Below are positions 1 to 7,404 of a stretch of DNA of 11,319 nt, piece after piece. Position numbers and translations under genes: made by a program. Positions within the stretch are counted from its first letter, which is position 1; every line of letters begins with the position of its first letter. Under the pieces are notes generated by a model, which worked only from the letters and a program-made list of their open reading frames with translations, was not told the origin of the DNA and did no database searches. Source of the stretch: JAYKGU01 sp035285585 (GTDB lineage Bacteria; Cyanobacteriota; Cyanobacteriia; CAKZMO01); assembly GCA_035285585.1 (NCBI GenBank), contig JAYKGU010000165.1, positions 1-11,319 of the forward strand, written 5' to 3'.

Positions 1-2784
1 TGGAACGGATGGAGCCGTCGGCAAGGCGACAGATCCATCGAAAGGATAGAGATGAAACAGTTGATAGTCGTCCTGAAGGACAGCTTCAGCCGTGTAGTCA
101 AGCTGTAGGGATCTGATGACGGGAGTATAGGGTTCCCCTGGGAGGATGGGCACGTCGTTTAGTCCGACGTAGTATTGGTTTGCTCTGAAGATTTCTTCTT
201 TGTTGCTTTCAGCATCTCCATTAGGCTCCCCATTATTTTCAGCTTCCCCATTGCTGTTAGGCTCCCCATTGCTTCCAGCTTCCCCATTGCTTTCAACTTC
301 ATTGTTTTCTTTGGTATTGTCTGTTTTTTGGGGTTCGACTGGCTTGGCTTTGTAGTACGCTCCAATTACTGCCCTTCGCTTTTTGCTATCAGGAAATTCA
401 TCTGAAACTTCGATAATCTCCTGGGTAGCGGTGGCCAATACCTGACGGGCCAGCACAGTGGGATAGTCGGCGTGGAGAAAATCCCGGCCTGTGAGCTGCG
501 ATCGCACAAATCCATACTGACTCTGATAAGTCCAGGGCAACAGCGGCTCTGTGCTGAGTTTGGAATCAACAAAGCTTTGTAACTGCAAACTCCCTAGATG
601 CTCTGTCAGGTCAAGGCGATAGCTAAAATTGCTCGTTTCTGTGGGGTCTGCTGGTGTTTCCTTCGACTTAGAAAACAGGGTAGTTGCAATCTCTGGTGTC
701 ATTAGATACCATTGACGTTCCCGTAAAGCAGCAATCGCGAGATGGCCAGGATCAAAGTCAAAGTCCTCTTTATTGTCTTTAATAGTGTAAGCAGCATCGT
801 AGGCAGCATAAATTTTTGCCCACCGAATTTCATTTTCATCAAGTGGGGGAGGGGTTTCTAGATCGTAAAGTATCTCAAGCCGGGTCAAGTGCTTCTGAAA
901 AACTTCCTGGCTGCCGATGTAGAAGTTTGCGCCCACTTTGGGCTGGGGACCAAAGGGTAGAAAAGGCTTGGTCGCATCGAGAATCGCCAGATCGTTTTGG
1001 AGCAGGAGGTTCCGAACGCCCTCGACCTCTGTGGTAATGGTAATCTCCTCCACTTCCGCTTCCCGCAGGTAGTGATAAACGGATAGTTTTTCTGTTTGAG
1101 CAGTATCCGCATCACTCTCCTGATGGCGCAATATTAGCCGGGCAACGGGGCGATCGCTCCCCAACGGAGCACCAGGAAGCCCCCCATGATAGGGCAACAC
1201 AGGCTCAGCAGCTTCGGACAGCTTGACCTCGACCGTGAGGATATATTTCGCCGTATCGTTTGAGGATGATAGGGAAAAGGTGTTAGCGCCGCTGATCCAA
1301 CCTGCTTCGCCACTGAAATCAACGTGACACTCATTCCATAAGTAGTCCTCGGTTAGGGAGGCACCATCTGGAGGTGGGGGTTTGTTCAGGGCGTCCAAGA
1401 CGGCACTCGTCAGTTCTGACGGCAGCTTGAGGGTAATTTGAAAAGTAATCGTACGCTTGCCCTCCTGCAAAAGGAGAACGGGGGAGGCGATCGCCAGTCC
1501 CAACGCCGCTGCGGGTCGGCTGGCGTCACCAAAGGGGAGCCATGCCCGCACCGCCTGCTCCTTGGGAAAGCCGCCTCCCCAACCGTCTGCGGAGTTGGCC
1601 ATCGGGGAGGCGTGAACTCCAAGGATTTCTGGAGGTGAGGGATTTGTGGATGAGCCTTGCTGTTGCCGCGAGTGGATAAACAGCCCCTTCAGTTCCGCCA
1701 CCTGGGCCGTATTGACCACGATCTCATCGTTCAGGGTGTAGAACAAATCCACCCCCGTAGCGTCGGCTCCGGCACTCAGGCGGGTTTGCTGCTCCAGCCT
1801 GTGGGTCTGCTGGAACCGGGCTAGCTCCAGAATGACGTGGGCTTTGTCCGGTTGGGGGGGCTGTTCCGTCAGGCCCAGCACCTGCCGAAAGAAAAAGTCA
1901 AGGTGCCGCTGAGTCATGCGGTTGAGATCAGCACGGGCCGGTTTCAAAACCTCCCAAAAGGCGACGTAAAGCGCCAGATGGGGGGAAAGGTTTTGATCGG
2001 CGTAAAGGCTCTCGTGCAAAGCCCCTGGTGCCCGTTGAATGATCTGTGAATATGTTTTGAACAGTGGTTGAAAGATGCCGTTCAGCTCGGTCTGGGCCTG
2101 GATGCGGTTGGTGATGAGCTGTCGCAGGTCCAGGGTCAAGAGGCGATCGCTCACCACGCCCTCTACTTGCTGCAGGGGCAAATTTCCTAAATCAAACAAA
2201 GTAGCGACTTCTTGATAAAGGGCTTGCCTGCGATCGCACCCGCCCCTGGAAACCAGGCATGATTTCAGTCCTTGCTCTAGCCAGTAAAGTCGGTTGAGGG
2301 GAATGGGCAGATTGCTTCTCCCGCTGGCCTGAACCGTGGATTTGAGGGGAGTGCCATCGGCCAACCCGTAGTACCAGGTTTGCAGGGTGGCTAGAACCTT
2401 GGCATACACCTCCAGCAAATCCTGAAGTTTTTCCAGCCGTTGGGAAGGAGAGCCAGGGGAAGCGGCAGGGGCGATCGCCCACTGGGCCAGAAACTGCCTG
2501 AGTTCCCGCTCATACATGTCCTGGAGAACCTGCGGGCGGGCTTTGCAAATCAAGGCAATCTGGACAGGGGTGCTGCGTTCAAAGAAAACGTGCCAGTTGC
2601 CCTCCTGTTTGTTTTCCAGGTTGTAGTAGGCAACGCGCTGGCTGAGATCGTGGGCAAAGACAAGAAAATCCGCCAGGTCTTTCTCATCTACCTGGACGTA
2701 ATCCGTCGCCAGGGCCGCCATCTGCCGCTGTTGCTGGGCTACCCCATCCCGAATCAGTGGATTTCTGGTCTCGCGGCTGTTCAT
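1..2784 (-). CDS. cis11: Baseplate J-like wedge protein (Cis11-like), 3' end beyond window
   Basis: The reading frame stays open from an ATG at 2784 to the left edge: 928 codons without a stop, so the C-terminus is missing. The product resembles the very large Afp11/Pvc11/Cis11 baseplate wedge proteins, which join gp25 and the spike hub to the sheath and tail fibres. Visible blocks typical of this family are an N-terminal segment at about residues 31-58 (VDEKDLADFLVFAHDLSQR), the RHLDFFFRQVLGL block near residue 293, followed by an ATGVDLFYTLNDEIVVN-like block, and a YTPVIRSLQLDYTAEA block after residue 880. The start overlaps the upstream gp25 stop as ATGA (2781-2784), which suggests translational coupling and fixes the start. 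Between residues about 812 and 864 lies a low-complexity Asn/Gly/Glu-rich insertion with four 6-residue repeats. The distal coding part (below about 840) is visibly more AT-rich than the rest. Family assignment is confident; the function of the insertion is unknown. Confidence 0.88.
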   Translation of the reverse strand, partial: MNSRETRNPLIRDGVAQQQRQMAALATDYVQVDEKDLADFLVFAHDLSQRVAYYNLENKQEGNWHVFFERSTPVQIALICKARPQVLQDMYERELRQFLAQWAIAPAASPGSPSQRLEKLQDLLEVYAKVLATLQTWYYGLADGTPLKSTVQASGRSNLPIPLNRLYWLEQGLKSCLVSRGGCDRRQALYQEVATLFDLGNLPLQQVEGVVSDRLLTLDLRQLITNRIQAQTELNGIFQPLFKTYSQIIQRAPGALHESLYADQNLSPHLALYVAFWEVLKPARADLNRMTQRHLDFFFRQVLGLTEQPPQPDKAHVILELARFQQTHRLEQQTRLSAGADATGVDLFYTLNDEIVVNTAQVAELKGLFIHSRQQQGSSTNPSPPEILGVHASPMANSADGWGGGFPKEQAVRAWLPFGDASRPAAALGLAIASPVLLLQEGKRTITFQITLKLPSELTSAVLDALNKPPPPDGASLTEDYLWNECHVDFSGEAGWISGANTFSLSSSNDTAKYILTVEVKLSEAAEPVLPYHGGLPGAPLGSDRPVARLILRHQESDADTAQTEKLSVYHYLREAEVEEITITTEVEGVRNLLLQNDLAILDATKPFLPFGPQPKVGANFYIGSQEVFQKHLTRLEILYDLETPPPLDENEIRWAKIYAAYDAAYTIKDNKEDFDFDPGHLAIAALRERQWYLMTPEIATTLFSKSKETPADPTETSNFSYRLDLTEHLGSLQLQSFVDSKLSTEPLLPWTYQSQYGFVRSQLTGRDFLHADYPTVLARQVLATATQEIIEVSDEFPDSKKRRAVIGAYYKAKPVEPQKTDNTKENNEVESNGEAGSNGEPNSNGEAENNGEPNGDAESNKEEIFRANQYYVGLNDVPILPGEPYTPVIRSLQLDYTAEAVLQDDYQLFHLYPFDGSVALPTAPSVP
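220..291 (-). repeat. In-frame 18-bp tandem repeat in cis11 (4 units)
   Basis: Four adjacent 18-bp units occupy 274-291, 256-273, 238-255 and 220-237. On the coding strand each reads as the hexapeptide (S/N)-N-G-E-(A/P)-(G/N/E), giving residues 832-855 of the Cis11-like protein. Units alternate GEA and GEP. A degenerate partial copy (GDAESN) follows. The array is embedded in a longer Lys/Asn/Glu-rich stretch (about residues 812-864), so it probably encodes a flexible, solvent-exposed linker. Because the unit length is a multiple of three, changes in copy number would keep the reading frame. Confidence 0.85.
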
Positions 2785-3197
2785 GATAGCCCCGCCCCTT
2801 CCTGGAGGTAGAAAGGATAGACAAAGCTGAACCGGGAATTGGTGCTGATGATCGTAAACTCAACGCCGATGTTGACAACCCCCTCCAACTGCTCATCCAG
2901 CGCCAGGGAGAGGGCATTCAGGCGAATTCGGGGTTCGTGGTAGAGAATGGCGGTGCGGATCAGTTCCTTGATGTAGCTGGTAATCTCAGGGCTGAGGGGT
3001 TCAAACATCAGATCCGACAGATTGCATCCATAGGTGGGCTGCATCACCCGCTCCCCCAGGCTGGTGGACAGCAGGATGCTGAGGCTTTCGCAAATGTCCT
3101 GTTCCGCACTCACCAATTCCACCTGGCGAGCGGTTTTGTTGAAAGTCGGCGGAAAGCTCCACCCCGTGCCCAAATAAGCATACTTGTCGTCAATCAC
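2781..3197 (-). CDS. cis9: gp25-like baseplate wedge protein (Cis9-like), 138 aa
   Basis: This is a T4 gp25/IraD-type baseplate wedge protein, about the usual length for the family. In contractile machines gp25-like proteins form the core wedge that connects the central hub to the sheath and nucleates the first sheath ring. The family signature is clear: ILLSTSLGERVMQPTYGCNL at residues 41-60 and the conserved Glu-Pro-Arg motif (HEPR) at 87-90, followed by a beta-rich C-terminus. The start at 3197 lies 9 nt after the PAAR stop and begins MIDDKYAYLGTGWSFPP, which fits the family. The stop overlaps the start of the J-like gene by 4 nt. In Afp and PVC the order is VgrG-gp25-PAAR, whereas here PAAR comes first. 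Confidence 0.93.
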   Translation of the reverse strand: MIDDKYAYLGTGWSFPPTFNKTARQVELVSAEQDICESLSILLSTSLGERVMQPTYGCNLSDLMFEPLSPEITSYIKELIRTAILYHEPRIRLNALSLALDEQLEGVVNIGVEFTIISTNSRFSFVYPFYLQEGAGLS

Positions 3198-3206
3198 GGC
3201 AACCCC

Positions 3207-3509
3207 TCAACCTCCAATCAACACCGTCGGTTCCCCCAACACAATCGAGCCTCCATGGGCCGTGGTATCTCCCAGGCGGGCAGCAGGTTTGCCTCCGATC
3301 AGCACCGTGGTAGATCCCAGAATGATGCTGTCGGGAGGCCCCACGCAAGTGCAGCTATCCCCCATCACGGCAGCGGGCATGCCTTTAATCAAAACCGTTG
3401 GCACCCCCGGCCCCAGAATCGGGCCACCCACATGGGGAATGGGCGGAACCCCCGGTGTTTGCATGGGGCAGGTGTGCATATCAGTCAGTCGGGCAGCAGG
3501 CTTTCCCAC
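3207..3509 (-). CDS. cis10: PAAR spike-tip protein (Cis10-like), 100 aa, GTG start
   Basis: A PAAR-repeat protein that caps the VgrG-like trimer as a sharp cone and pierces the target membrane. It shows two PAAR motifs (GKPAARLTD near residue 2, GKPAARLGD near 73) and candidate metal ligands H12, C14, H26, C53/C55 and H85; PAAR tips normally bind one zinc ion through His/Cys. Glycine-proline-rich short beta strands (PTVLIKG, TTVLIGG, PTVLIGG) make up the rest. No C-terminal effector domain is attached. The frame has no ATG before its upstream stop; the only reasonable start is the GTG at 3509, preceded by AGAGG about 10 nt upstream. An ATG at 3514-3512 is in another frame. The gene begins 24 nt after the spike gene. 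Confidence 0.93.
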   Translation of the reverse strand: MGKPAARLTDMHTCPMQTPGVPPIPHVGGPILGPGVPTVLIKGMPAAVMGDSCTCVGPPDSIILGSTTVLIGGKPAARLGDTTAHGGSIVLGEPTVLIGG

Positions 3510-3533
3510 GGCATGTTTCCTCTCTTGCTACAG

Positions 3534-5309
3534 CTAATTGATTTGCACCAGGGAGCCTTTGAGAACGGCGATCGCACTGGTCGAAACCTCAGCTCCCGCA
3601 TTCCCCTGGGCTTTGAACTGGCTGTTGGCCTTGACGTTCACGTTCATACCTTCTAAGCTAGCGTCTTGAGTGGCTTTGATTGTCACCTTGCCCGTAGCCT
3701 CCAGCACAATGTCCTTAGAGCTTTTGAGTTCAATGCCACTGCTGTTAAGCGTCACGGTATTGCTGTGCTGGTCCGTGAGAACAATGCTTTTGTCTTCATC
3801 GGATAGCACTACTTTGTTGCCCGCCGGAGTTTCCAGCGTCATCACCTTTTTCTCATCATCAAAGAAGACTTTCATGCCTGAGCGGGTAATAAACCCCTTC
3901 TCATGATTGGTATCCTTTGCAACCACGGCGGCTGGATGATTGCTGCTGTTCAGCATCCCCAGGATCACCGGATGGCGCGGGTCGTCGTTGATAAAGCCCA
4001 GCACCACCTCATCCCCAATTTCTGGACGAAAGAACGATCCCCGCTTGTTGCCTGCATCCAGGGTGGCCACCCGCGCCCAGACGCCATCATTCGTCTGATC
4101 ATCAACGATGGGAGACTTGACCAGTACGCGATCGCTCTTCAGCGGGTCTTCCTCAAGCTTCACCGCCAGTCCAATCTGCAAACCGCTGACGCCAGGAAGC
4201 AAGCCCGATGCGGGCTGTTCTACCACCCCTTCTTCTTTGTAGAACCACTGGGGGTCGAGGCCCACCTGGAGGTGGGTGCGCCAGATGCCGCCGTTTAGCT
4301 CGTGGCGCACGCCAGACACGTAAGCCAGACCGTTGAAGCGGCTCCCCATCCCCGCCAGTTTGATCACACTATCGGGCTTGGTATCCGAATAGCCTTTGGT
4401 TTTAATCCGTCCGCGAATTTTCCCCAACCGGCTCTTTAGCATTTGGGCATTGGCCCACTCCTGGAGTTCATTGGTGTTTAACAGTCCGCCGTGGCGCAGA
4501 TCCACCTTTTCCACTCCCGTAACCCTGGCCAGGTTTTTAGCCGAGAGATTGCCGTGATCGCTGAGACTCGGCTCTTTCCCACTGGCGTTCAGCAATGCCT
4601 GGGTATCATAATCCCAGGCCTGGGCATTGACCGCCTTGTACTGATGGCGGGCATCCATTTCGGTTTCCAGCTCCAGAATGTTAGAACCGTAGGTGAGGGT
4701 CACGCTGGGAGAACCGCCAGTGGTTGGTTCCCTGACGTTGACGGTGCCGTCTTCGACCAGGACAATTTGCCCATTCATCTCAGCCCGCGATAGGATAAAA
4801 TCCCAGTCGGTCGAGTAATACTGAACAATTTCCCGGTGCTTAACGCGAGTGGTTTGTAGCGTTGGGGTGAGCCTGCTGTAGTCTTTGAGAATGGTGGCGA
4901 TCGCCTCACTATCCTTCACATCTTTGAAGTAGCGGCTGTGGCGACCGATGGTTAAGCCCACGGCAACGTCCTTACAGTCCAGAATCAGCACCGAATCCCC
5001 GTTGGGGCTAACCTTCAAGCCGTGCTTGATAATCACCCCTTTAAAGACCGTTCGGTCATTACCGTCGTAGCCGAGGGCAATTTCCAGCTCCTTACCAGGG
5101 ATCAGGTCATCCCCCTCGCTGGCCGCAAACGTCTCTGATGCCGCCGAGCCGTCCTGTAATACCAGACGGGCCGAGGGCACCCGATTCACCTCCCGATTCA
5201 CGGATAGGGACAGCACCGCATAGTCATGGGTGATGTCCTTGCCGTTTGACAGGAGCGTAAAGGTGGCAATGTCGTAGAGGGAATTCCGAGGAATGATGCG
5301 ACTGGTCAT
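3534..5309 (-). CDS. cis8: VgrG-like spike/hub protein (Cis8), 591 aa
   Basis: The central spike and hub of the baseplate, expected to form a trimer combining T4 gp27-like and gp5-like parts. Residues about 1-355 fit the gp27/VgrG hub (TVFKGVIIKHGLKVSPNGDS near 87-106; YYSTDWDFILSRAEMNG at 164-180; AYVSGVRHELNGGIWRTHL at 329-347). Residues about 375-460 form the gp5-type OB fold (DGVWARVATLDAG, FRPEIGDEVVLGFINDDPRHPVILG). Residues about 475-591 are repetitive beta strands (MKVFFDDEKKVMTLETPAGN, KVVLSDEDKSIVLTD, DIVLEATGKVTIKAT) of the triple-stranded spike. Neither the lysozyme domain of T4 gp5 nor an effector extension is present. The length is normal for eCIS spikes. No clear Shine-Dalgarno precedes the ATG. 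It follows the LysM gene by 37 nt. Confidence 0.94.
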   Translation of the reverse strand: MTSRIIPRNSLYDIATFTLLSNGKDITHDYAVLSLSVNREVNRVPSARLVLQDGSAASETFAASEGDDLIPGKELEIALGYDGNDRTVFKGVIIKHGLKVSPNGDSVLILDCKDVAVGLTIGRHSRYFKDVKDSEAIATILKDYSRLTPTLQTTRVKHREIVQYYSTDWDFILSRAEMNGQIVLVEDGTVNVREPTTGGSPSVTLTYGSNILELETEMDARHQYKAVNAQAWDYDTQALLNASGKEPSLSDHGNLSAKNLARVTGVEKVDLRHGGLLNTNELQEWANAQMLKSRLGKIRGRIKTKGYSDTKPDSVIKLAGMGSRFNGLAYVSGVRHELNGGIWRTHLQVGLDPQWFYKEEGVVEQPASGLLPGVSGLQIGLAVKLEEDPLKSDRVLVKSPIVDDQTNDGVWARVATLDAGNKRGSFFRPEIGDEVVLGFINDDPRHPVILGMLNSSNHPAAVVAKDTNHEKGFITRSGMKVFFDDEKKVMTLETPAGNKVVLSDEDKSIVLTDQHSNTVTLNSSGIELKSSKDIVLEATGKVTIKATQDASLEGMNVNVKANSQFKAQGNAGAEVSTSAIAVLKGSLVQIN

Positions 5310-5346
5310 AGGGCGGGGGTGGAGAACGGGGTAGAGTAATAGCGGT

Positions 5347-6054
5347 CTAGAGGGAAGTTTTGTCGATAGGCGGAAAGCGCAGATTGGTGCTGGTTCTGAG
5401 CCGACGAAAGTTCACCAGCCCGTTGACTTTCGCCACCTGCAAATAGTAGGACTGGTCGCCATAGATGCGGTGAGTCATCAGGGGTAACGTTTCTCCAGCC
5501 TTCACCGTGCGGACGTGGGTAATGTCGGGGGACTCTTTCCCCTCCTCCCGGATGCGCCGCTGCGGATCGATATAGCTGGTGAAGCTGGCCTTGAGCCTGG
5601 CCCGCAGCGGTTTGCCGCTGGGCGCAAACAGCGTGTAGTCAATTGTGAGATCGGTTAAAATACACTTAAAGGTGTTTTGATCTCCAAAAGACGTTTCGCC
5701 CCATAGTAGCTCCAAAAAATTGGGCTTATGGGTGGTACTGTTCATCACATAAACGACCTTGAGAAGCTCCGCCACCTGGCCCGCCACATCCGCTTGAGAG
5801 GTGCCCGCATTGCCCTTGGCGGGAATGACGCCGGTTCCGTCAATCGTGAAGTTGAGGGAAATGGTTTCAGGGACGGTGTACTTATATTCCGGGTCGTTGC
5901 CTGAGGAACCAGCGGGCTGCTGGCGATCGTACTGCGACTTGAAGGTTTGGGTGAACTGCTCCGGGTTAATGGGCAGTTCAAATTCCCCAACTTTCTGATT
6001 GTAATTCTTATCCTTAAAAGCGAGGATCTTAACCTTCGCGAGTTCGCCTGTCAT
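5347..6054 (-). CDS. cis7: LysM-domain tube/baseplate adaptor (Cis7-like), 235 aa
   Basis: A CIS tube-adaptor protein related to Afp7/Pvc7 and functionally to T4 gp53/gp54-type adaptors: it bridges the spike hub to the first tube ring. Residues about 1-175 form the gp19-like body (VGEFELPINPEQFTQTFKS at 22-40, ETISLNFTIDGTGVIP at 63-78, CILTDLTIDYTLFAPSGKPL near 131-150, RARLKASFTSYIDPQRR). Residues about 179-232 form a LysM fold (HVRTVKAGETLPLMTHRIYG, then DQSYYLQVAKVNGL and LRFPP). In this family the LysM is usually thought to be structural, not a peptidoglycan binder used for lysis. It starts 40 nt after the DUF5908 gene and lies 37 nt before the spike gene, the same order as afp6-7-8. Confidence 0.92.
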   Translation of the reverse strand: MTGELAKVKILAFKDKNYNQKVGEFELPINPEQFTQTFKSQYDRQQPAGSSGNDPEYKYTVPETISLNFTIDGTGVIPAKGNAGTSQADVAGQVAELLKVVYVMNSTTHKPNFLELLWGETSFGDQNTFKCILTDLTIDYTLFAPSGKPLRARLKASFTSYIDPQRRIREEGKESPDITHVRTVKAGETLPLMTHRIYGDQSYYLQVAKVNGLVNFRRLRTSTNLRFPPIDKTSL

Positions 6055-6094
6055 CCCAGTTACCTGTGGCTAGAGCATCACGGGCGCTCGGTCA

Positions 6095-6268
6095 TTAGCG
6101 CTCTGATTTAGTTTGTAAAATGGTGAGAACCTGGTCAATGCAAGCGGCGATAATTGCCGCCTGATCGGCTTCGCTGATGGGGCGATCGCCCCCCAATTGG
6201 TCTACCAAAGAGGACTCCCCCCCTGCTGCAATGGCTTTGATCACCAGCTCTCTAATTTCTAGCGGCAT
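6095..6268 (-). CDS. cis6: Small DUF5908-type CIS protein (Cis6-like), 57 aa
   Basis: A short gene found by reading the strand between the second tube gene and the LysM gene. It begins MPLEIRELVIKAIAAGGESS, the hallmark start of the DUF5908 family (Afp6/Pvc6 position in eCIS loci), and ends LTILQTKSER at a TAA (6095-6097). A GGAGG Shine-Dalgarno sits 9 nt upstream of the ATG, the clearest one in the operon. One HIP1 octamer lies inside the gene. The biochemical role of these 50-60 residue proteins is not established. Their fixed place between tube and LysM adaptor suggests a part in baseplate or tube assembly. The family call rests on the N-terminal motif and context. Confidence 0.88.
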   Translation of the reverse strand: MPLEIRELVIKAIAAGGESSLVDQLGGDRPISEADQAAIIAACIDQVLTILQTKSER

Positions 6269-6350
6269 TGGTTAAAACCTCCATCATGTCAGTCGTTAAA
6301 CGAAATTATTTTCCTGGGGGCGCACACTCCGCAAAGTGAGCCAATCCGGT

Positions 6351-6371
6351 AGGGTGGGCACTGCCCACCTT
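6351..6371 (-). repeat. Stem-loop with GTGGGCA/TGCCCAC arms after second tube gene
   Basis: The perfect inverted repeat GGTGGGCACTGCCCACC (6353-6369) has 7-bp arms and a 3-nt loop, extended by a G-T and an A-T pair to 9 bp. It lies just 3' of the second tube gene, 7 nt beyond its stop, and about 85 nt before the DUF5908 start. No run of T follows in the direction of transcription, so it is not a classic intrinsic terminator. The motif resembles a short palindrome, (G)TAGGGTGGGCANTGCCCACC, that I recall as repeated between genes in many cyanobacteria; this could not be checked here. Likely roles are an mRNA processing or stability element, or a dispersed repeat with no role. Confidence 0.6.
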
Positions 6372-6378
6372 CCCGACT

Positions 6379-6858
6379 TCATCGCGCCAAAGTCTCAAAA
6401 TAGCTGTAGGTTAGCTCAAGGGTCTCAATCGCCAGCACGTTTTTCTCCGCATCGAATTCCGAAACTGACCATTTTTGGGGCCAGGCGCGAATCACCTTCC
6501 AGGTCATCAACGGTTCAATGCCGGATGGAGGCAGTTTGTCATTCTCCCGCCTGACATGCAGGAGCTTCACCAGCAAATCCATCGGTCGGATGTCCAGATT
6601 TTGGATAGCATCCATACACCACTTCACCATCTTTGAGTCTTTGACCACCCCCCGCTTGAGCACCAGTGGACTATATTTAGCCCGCACAGGTAAGGTGTGT
6701 TCAAAGCGGTTTTCACCGCCTTCCTTGAGGGACTCGGTTTGCAGCTCCACCGTCAGCCCTGTTACGCTTTGAAACCGGGTTTCAACTAGCTCTTTGTCCA
6801 GATTTTCGCCCAAAAAGACGACTTCAAAGAAGAAGCCGACGGGTGGATAAGTGCGCAT
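6379..6858 (-). CDS. cis1b: Second inner-tube protein, gp19-like (Cis1b/Afp5-like), 159 aa
   Basis: A gp19-family phage tail tube protein distinct from its neighbour. The body PPVGFFFEVVFLG, then FQSVTGLTVELQTESLKEGG, LVLKRGVVKDSKMVKWCMDA and MTWKVIRAWPQKW matches the tube fold, with the usual ending AIETLELTYSYFETL. It is 16 residues longer than the first tube protein and its C-terminus differs. By analogy with Afp5/Pvc5 or Cis1b it probably forms the baseplate-proximal ring or rings between the LysM adaptor and the main tube. It starts 24 nt after the first tube gene and has AGGGGAG shortly upstream of the ATG. It is the last gene before the stem-loop that precedes the baseplate genes. Confidence 0.93.
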   Translation of the reverse strand: MRTYPPVGFFFEVVFLGENLDKELVETRFQSVTGLTVELQTESLKEGGENRFEHTLPVRAKYSPLVLKRGVVKDSKMVKWCMDAIQNLDIRPMDLLVKLLHVRRENDKLPPSGIEPLMTWKVIRAWPQKWSVSEFDAEKNVLAIETLELTYSYFETLAR

Positions 6859-6882
6859 GGCTCCCCTGGCTATTGCTCAACC

Positions 6883-7314
6883 CTACTTGTACTCGACCTT
6901 CAGCCCTTCATGGGCAATTTCTATGGTTTCGATCGCCGCTTCGTTACCATCGCCCTTCAGGTCAGTGGACTGGACTTTGGTGGGCCATGCCGCCTTGATC
7001 TTCCACACAACCACTGGTTCGTGGCTTTCATTGAGCAGGCTAATAGTCAGATCCCGCCGCTCAATGGTATTCAGGGCAACGGTGTTCCACCATTTGACAA
7101 AATCACTATCCCCCTTGAAAGTGCCTCGCTTCATGGTGATATTGCCATACTTCTGTCGTCCGGGCATTTTCAAAGAATGGTACTCCGGCATATTGCCTTC
7201 CCGGTATTCGATCACCTCGGTTTCGATGTCCAAACCGCTCACTTCCGTGAAGCCCAGGCGAGAGCCGCCCCATTCGACCTGAAAGTGAAACTTGGGTAAA
7301 GGATATTCAGCCAT
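6883..7314 (-). CDS. cis1a: Main inner-tube protein, gp19-like (Cis1a), 143 aa
   Basis: The major tube (Hcp/gp19-like) subunit; stacked hexamers make the hollow tube that is propelled by the sheath and may hold cargo. It has the standard start MAEYPLPKFHFQVEWGGSRL, then FTEVSGLDIETEVIEYREG, ITMKRGTFKGDSDFVKWWN and VVVWKIKAAWPTKV, ending AAIETIEIAHEGLKVEY. Its length of 143 aa is typical. It is encoded directly downstream of the sheath, as expected for two proteins needed in equal and large amounts. The 90-nt gap from the sheath stop contains a HIP1-based inverted repeat. No good Shine-Dalgarno is visible before the ATG. Confidence 0.95.
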   Translation of the reverse strand: MAEYPLPKFHFQVEWGGSRLGFTEVSGLDIETEVIEYREGNMPEYHSLKMPGRQKYGNITMKRGTFKGDSDFVKWWNTVALNTIERRDLTISLLNESHEPVVVWKIKAAWPTKVQSTDLKGDGNEAAIETIEIAHEGLKVEYK

Positions 7315-7383
7315 AGTTCGTGTGGTTGGTTAACTGAGTTAAGTACAAACGGGAATACGGGGAGCGTTGTTCAACCCGTGGTA

Positions 7384-7401
7384 GGGAGGCGATCGCCCCC
7401 C
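7384..7401 (-). repeat. HIP1-centred inverted repeat between sheath and tube genes
   Basis: The HIP1 palindrome GCGATCGC (7389-7396) is extended on both sides (G-rich on the left, C-rich on the right) to a near-perfect inverted repeat of 18 nt with a single A/C mismatch pair. It begins 3 nt downstream of the sheath stop codon. In RNA it could fold as a GC-rich hairpin with a small loop. It lacks a following T-run, so termination is unlikely. It could equally be a chance extension of an ordinary HIP1 site. Confidence 0.45.
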
Positions 7402-7404
7402 CTT

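Noticed and set aside
220..291. Short direct repeats considered as a CRISPR or MITE-like array
   Set aside because: Units are adjacent with no spacers, are exact multiples of codons, and sit inside an open coding frame.
3485..3514. Out-of-frame ATG at 3514-3512 just ahead of the PAAR GTG start, opening a 9-codon frame
   Set aside because: Too short and ends almost at once; probably a fortuitous ATG. It only matters because it could mislead start calling for the PAAR gene.
3184..3537. 117-codon rightward open frame opposite the PAAR gene
   Set aside because: It mirrors the repetitive PAAR gene; its Pro/Thr-rich appearance comes from the complement of the Gly/Val repeats.
2937..3656. 239-codon rightward open frame across gp25, PAAR and the spike end
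   Set aside because: It crosses three well-supported leftward genes and its translation is Arg/His/Gly-rich with no recognisable domain.
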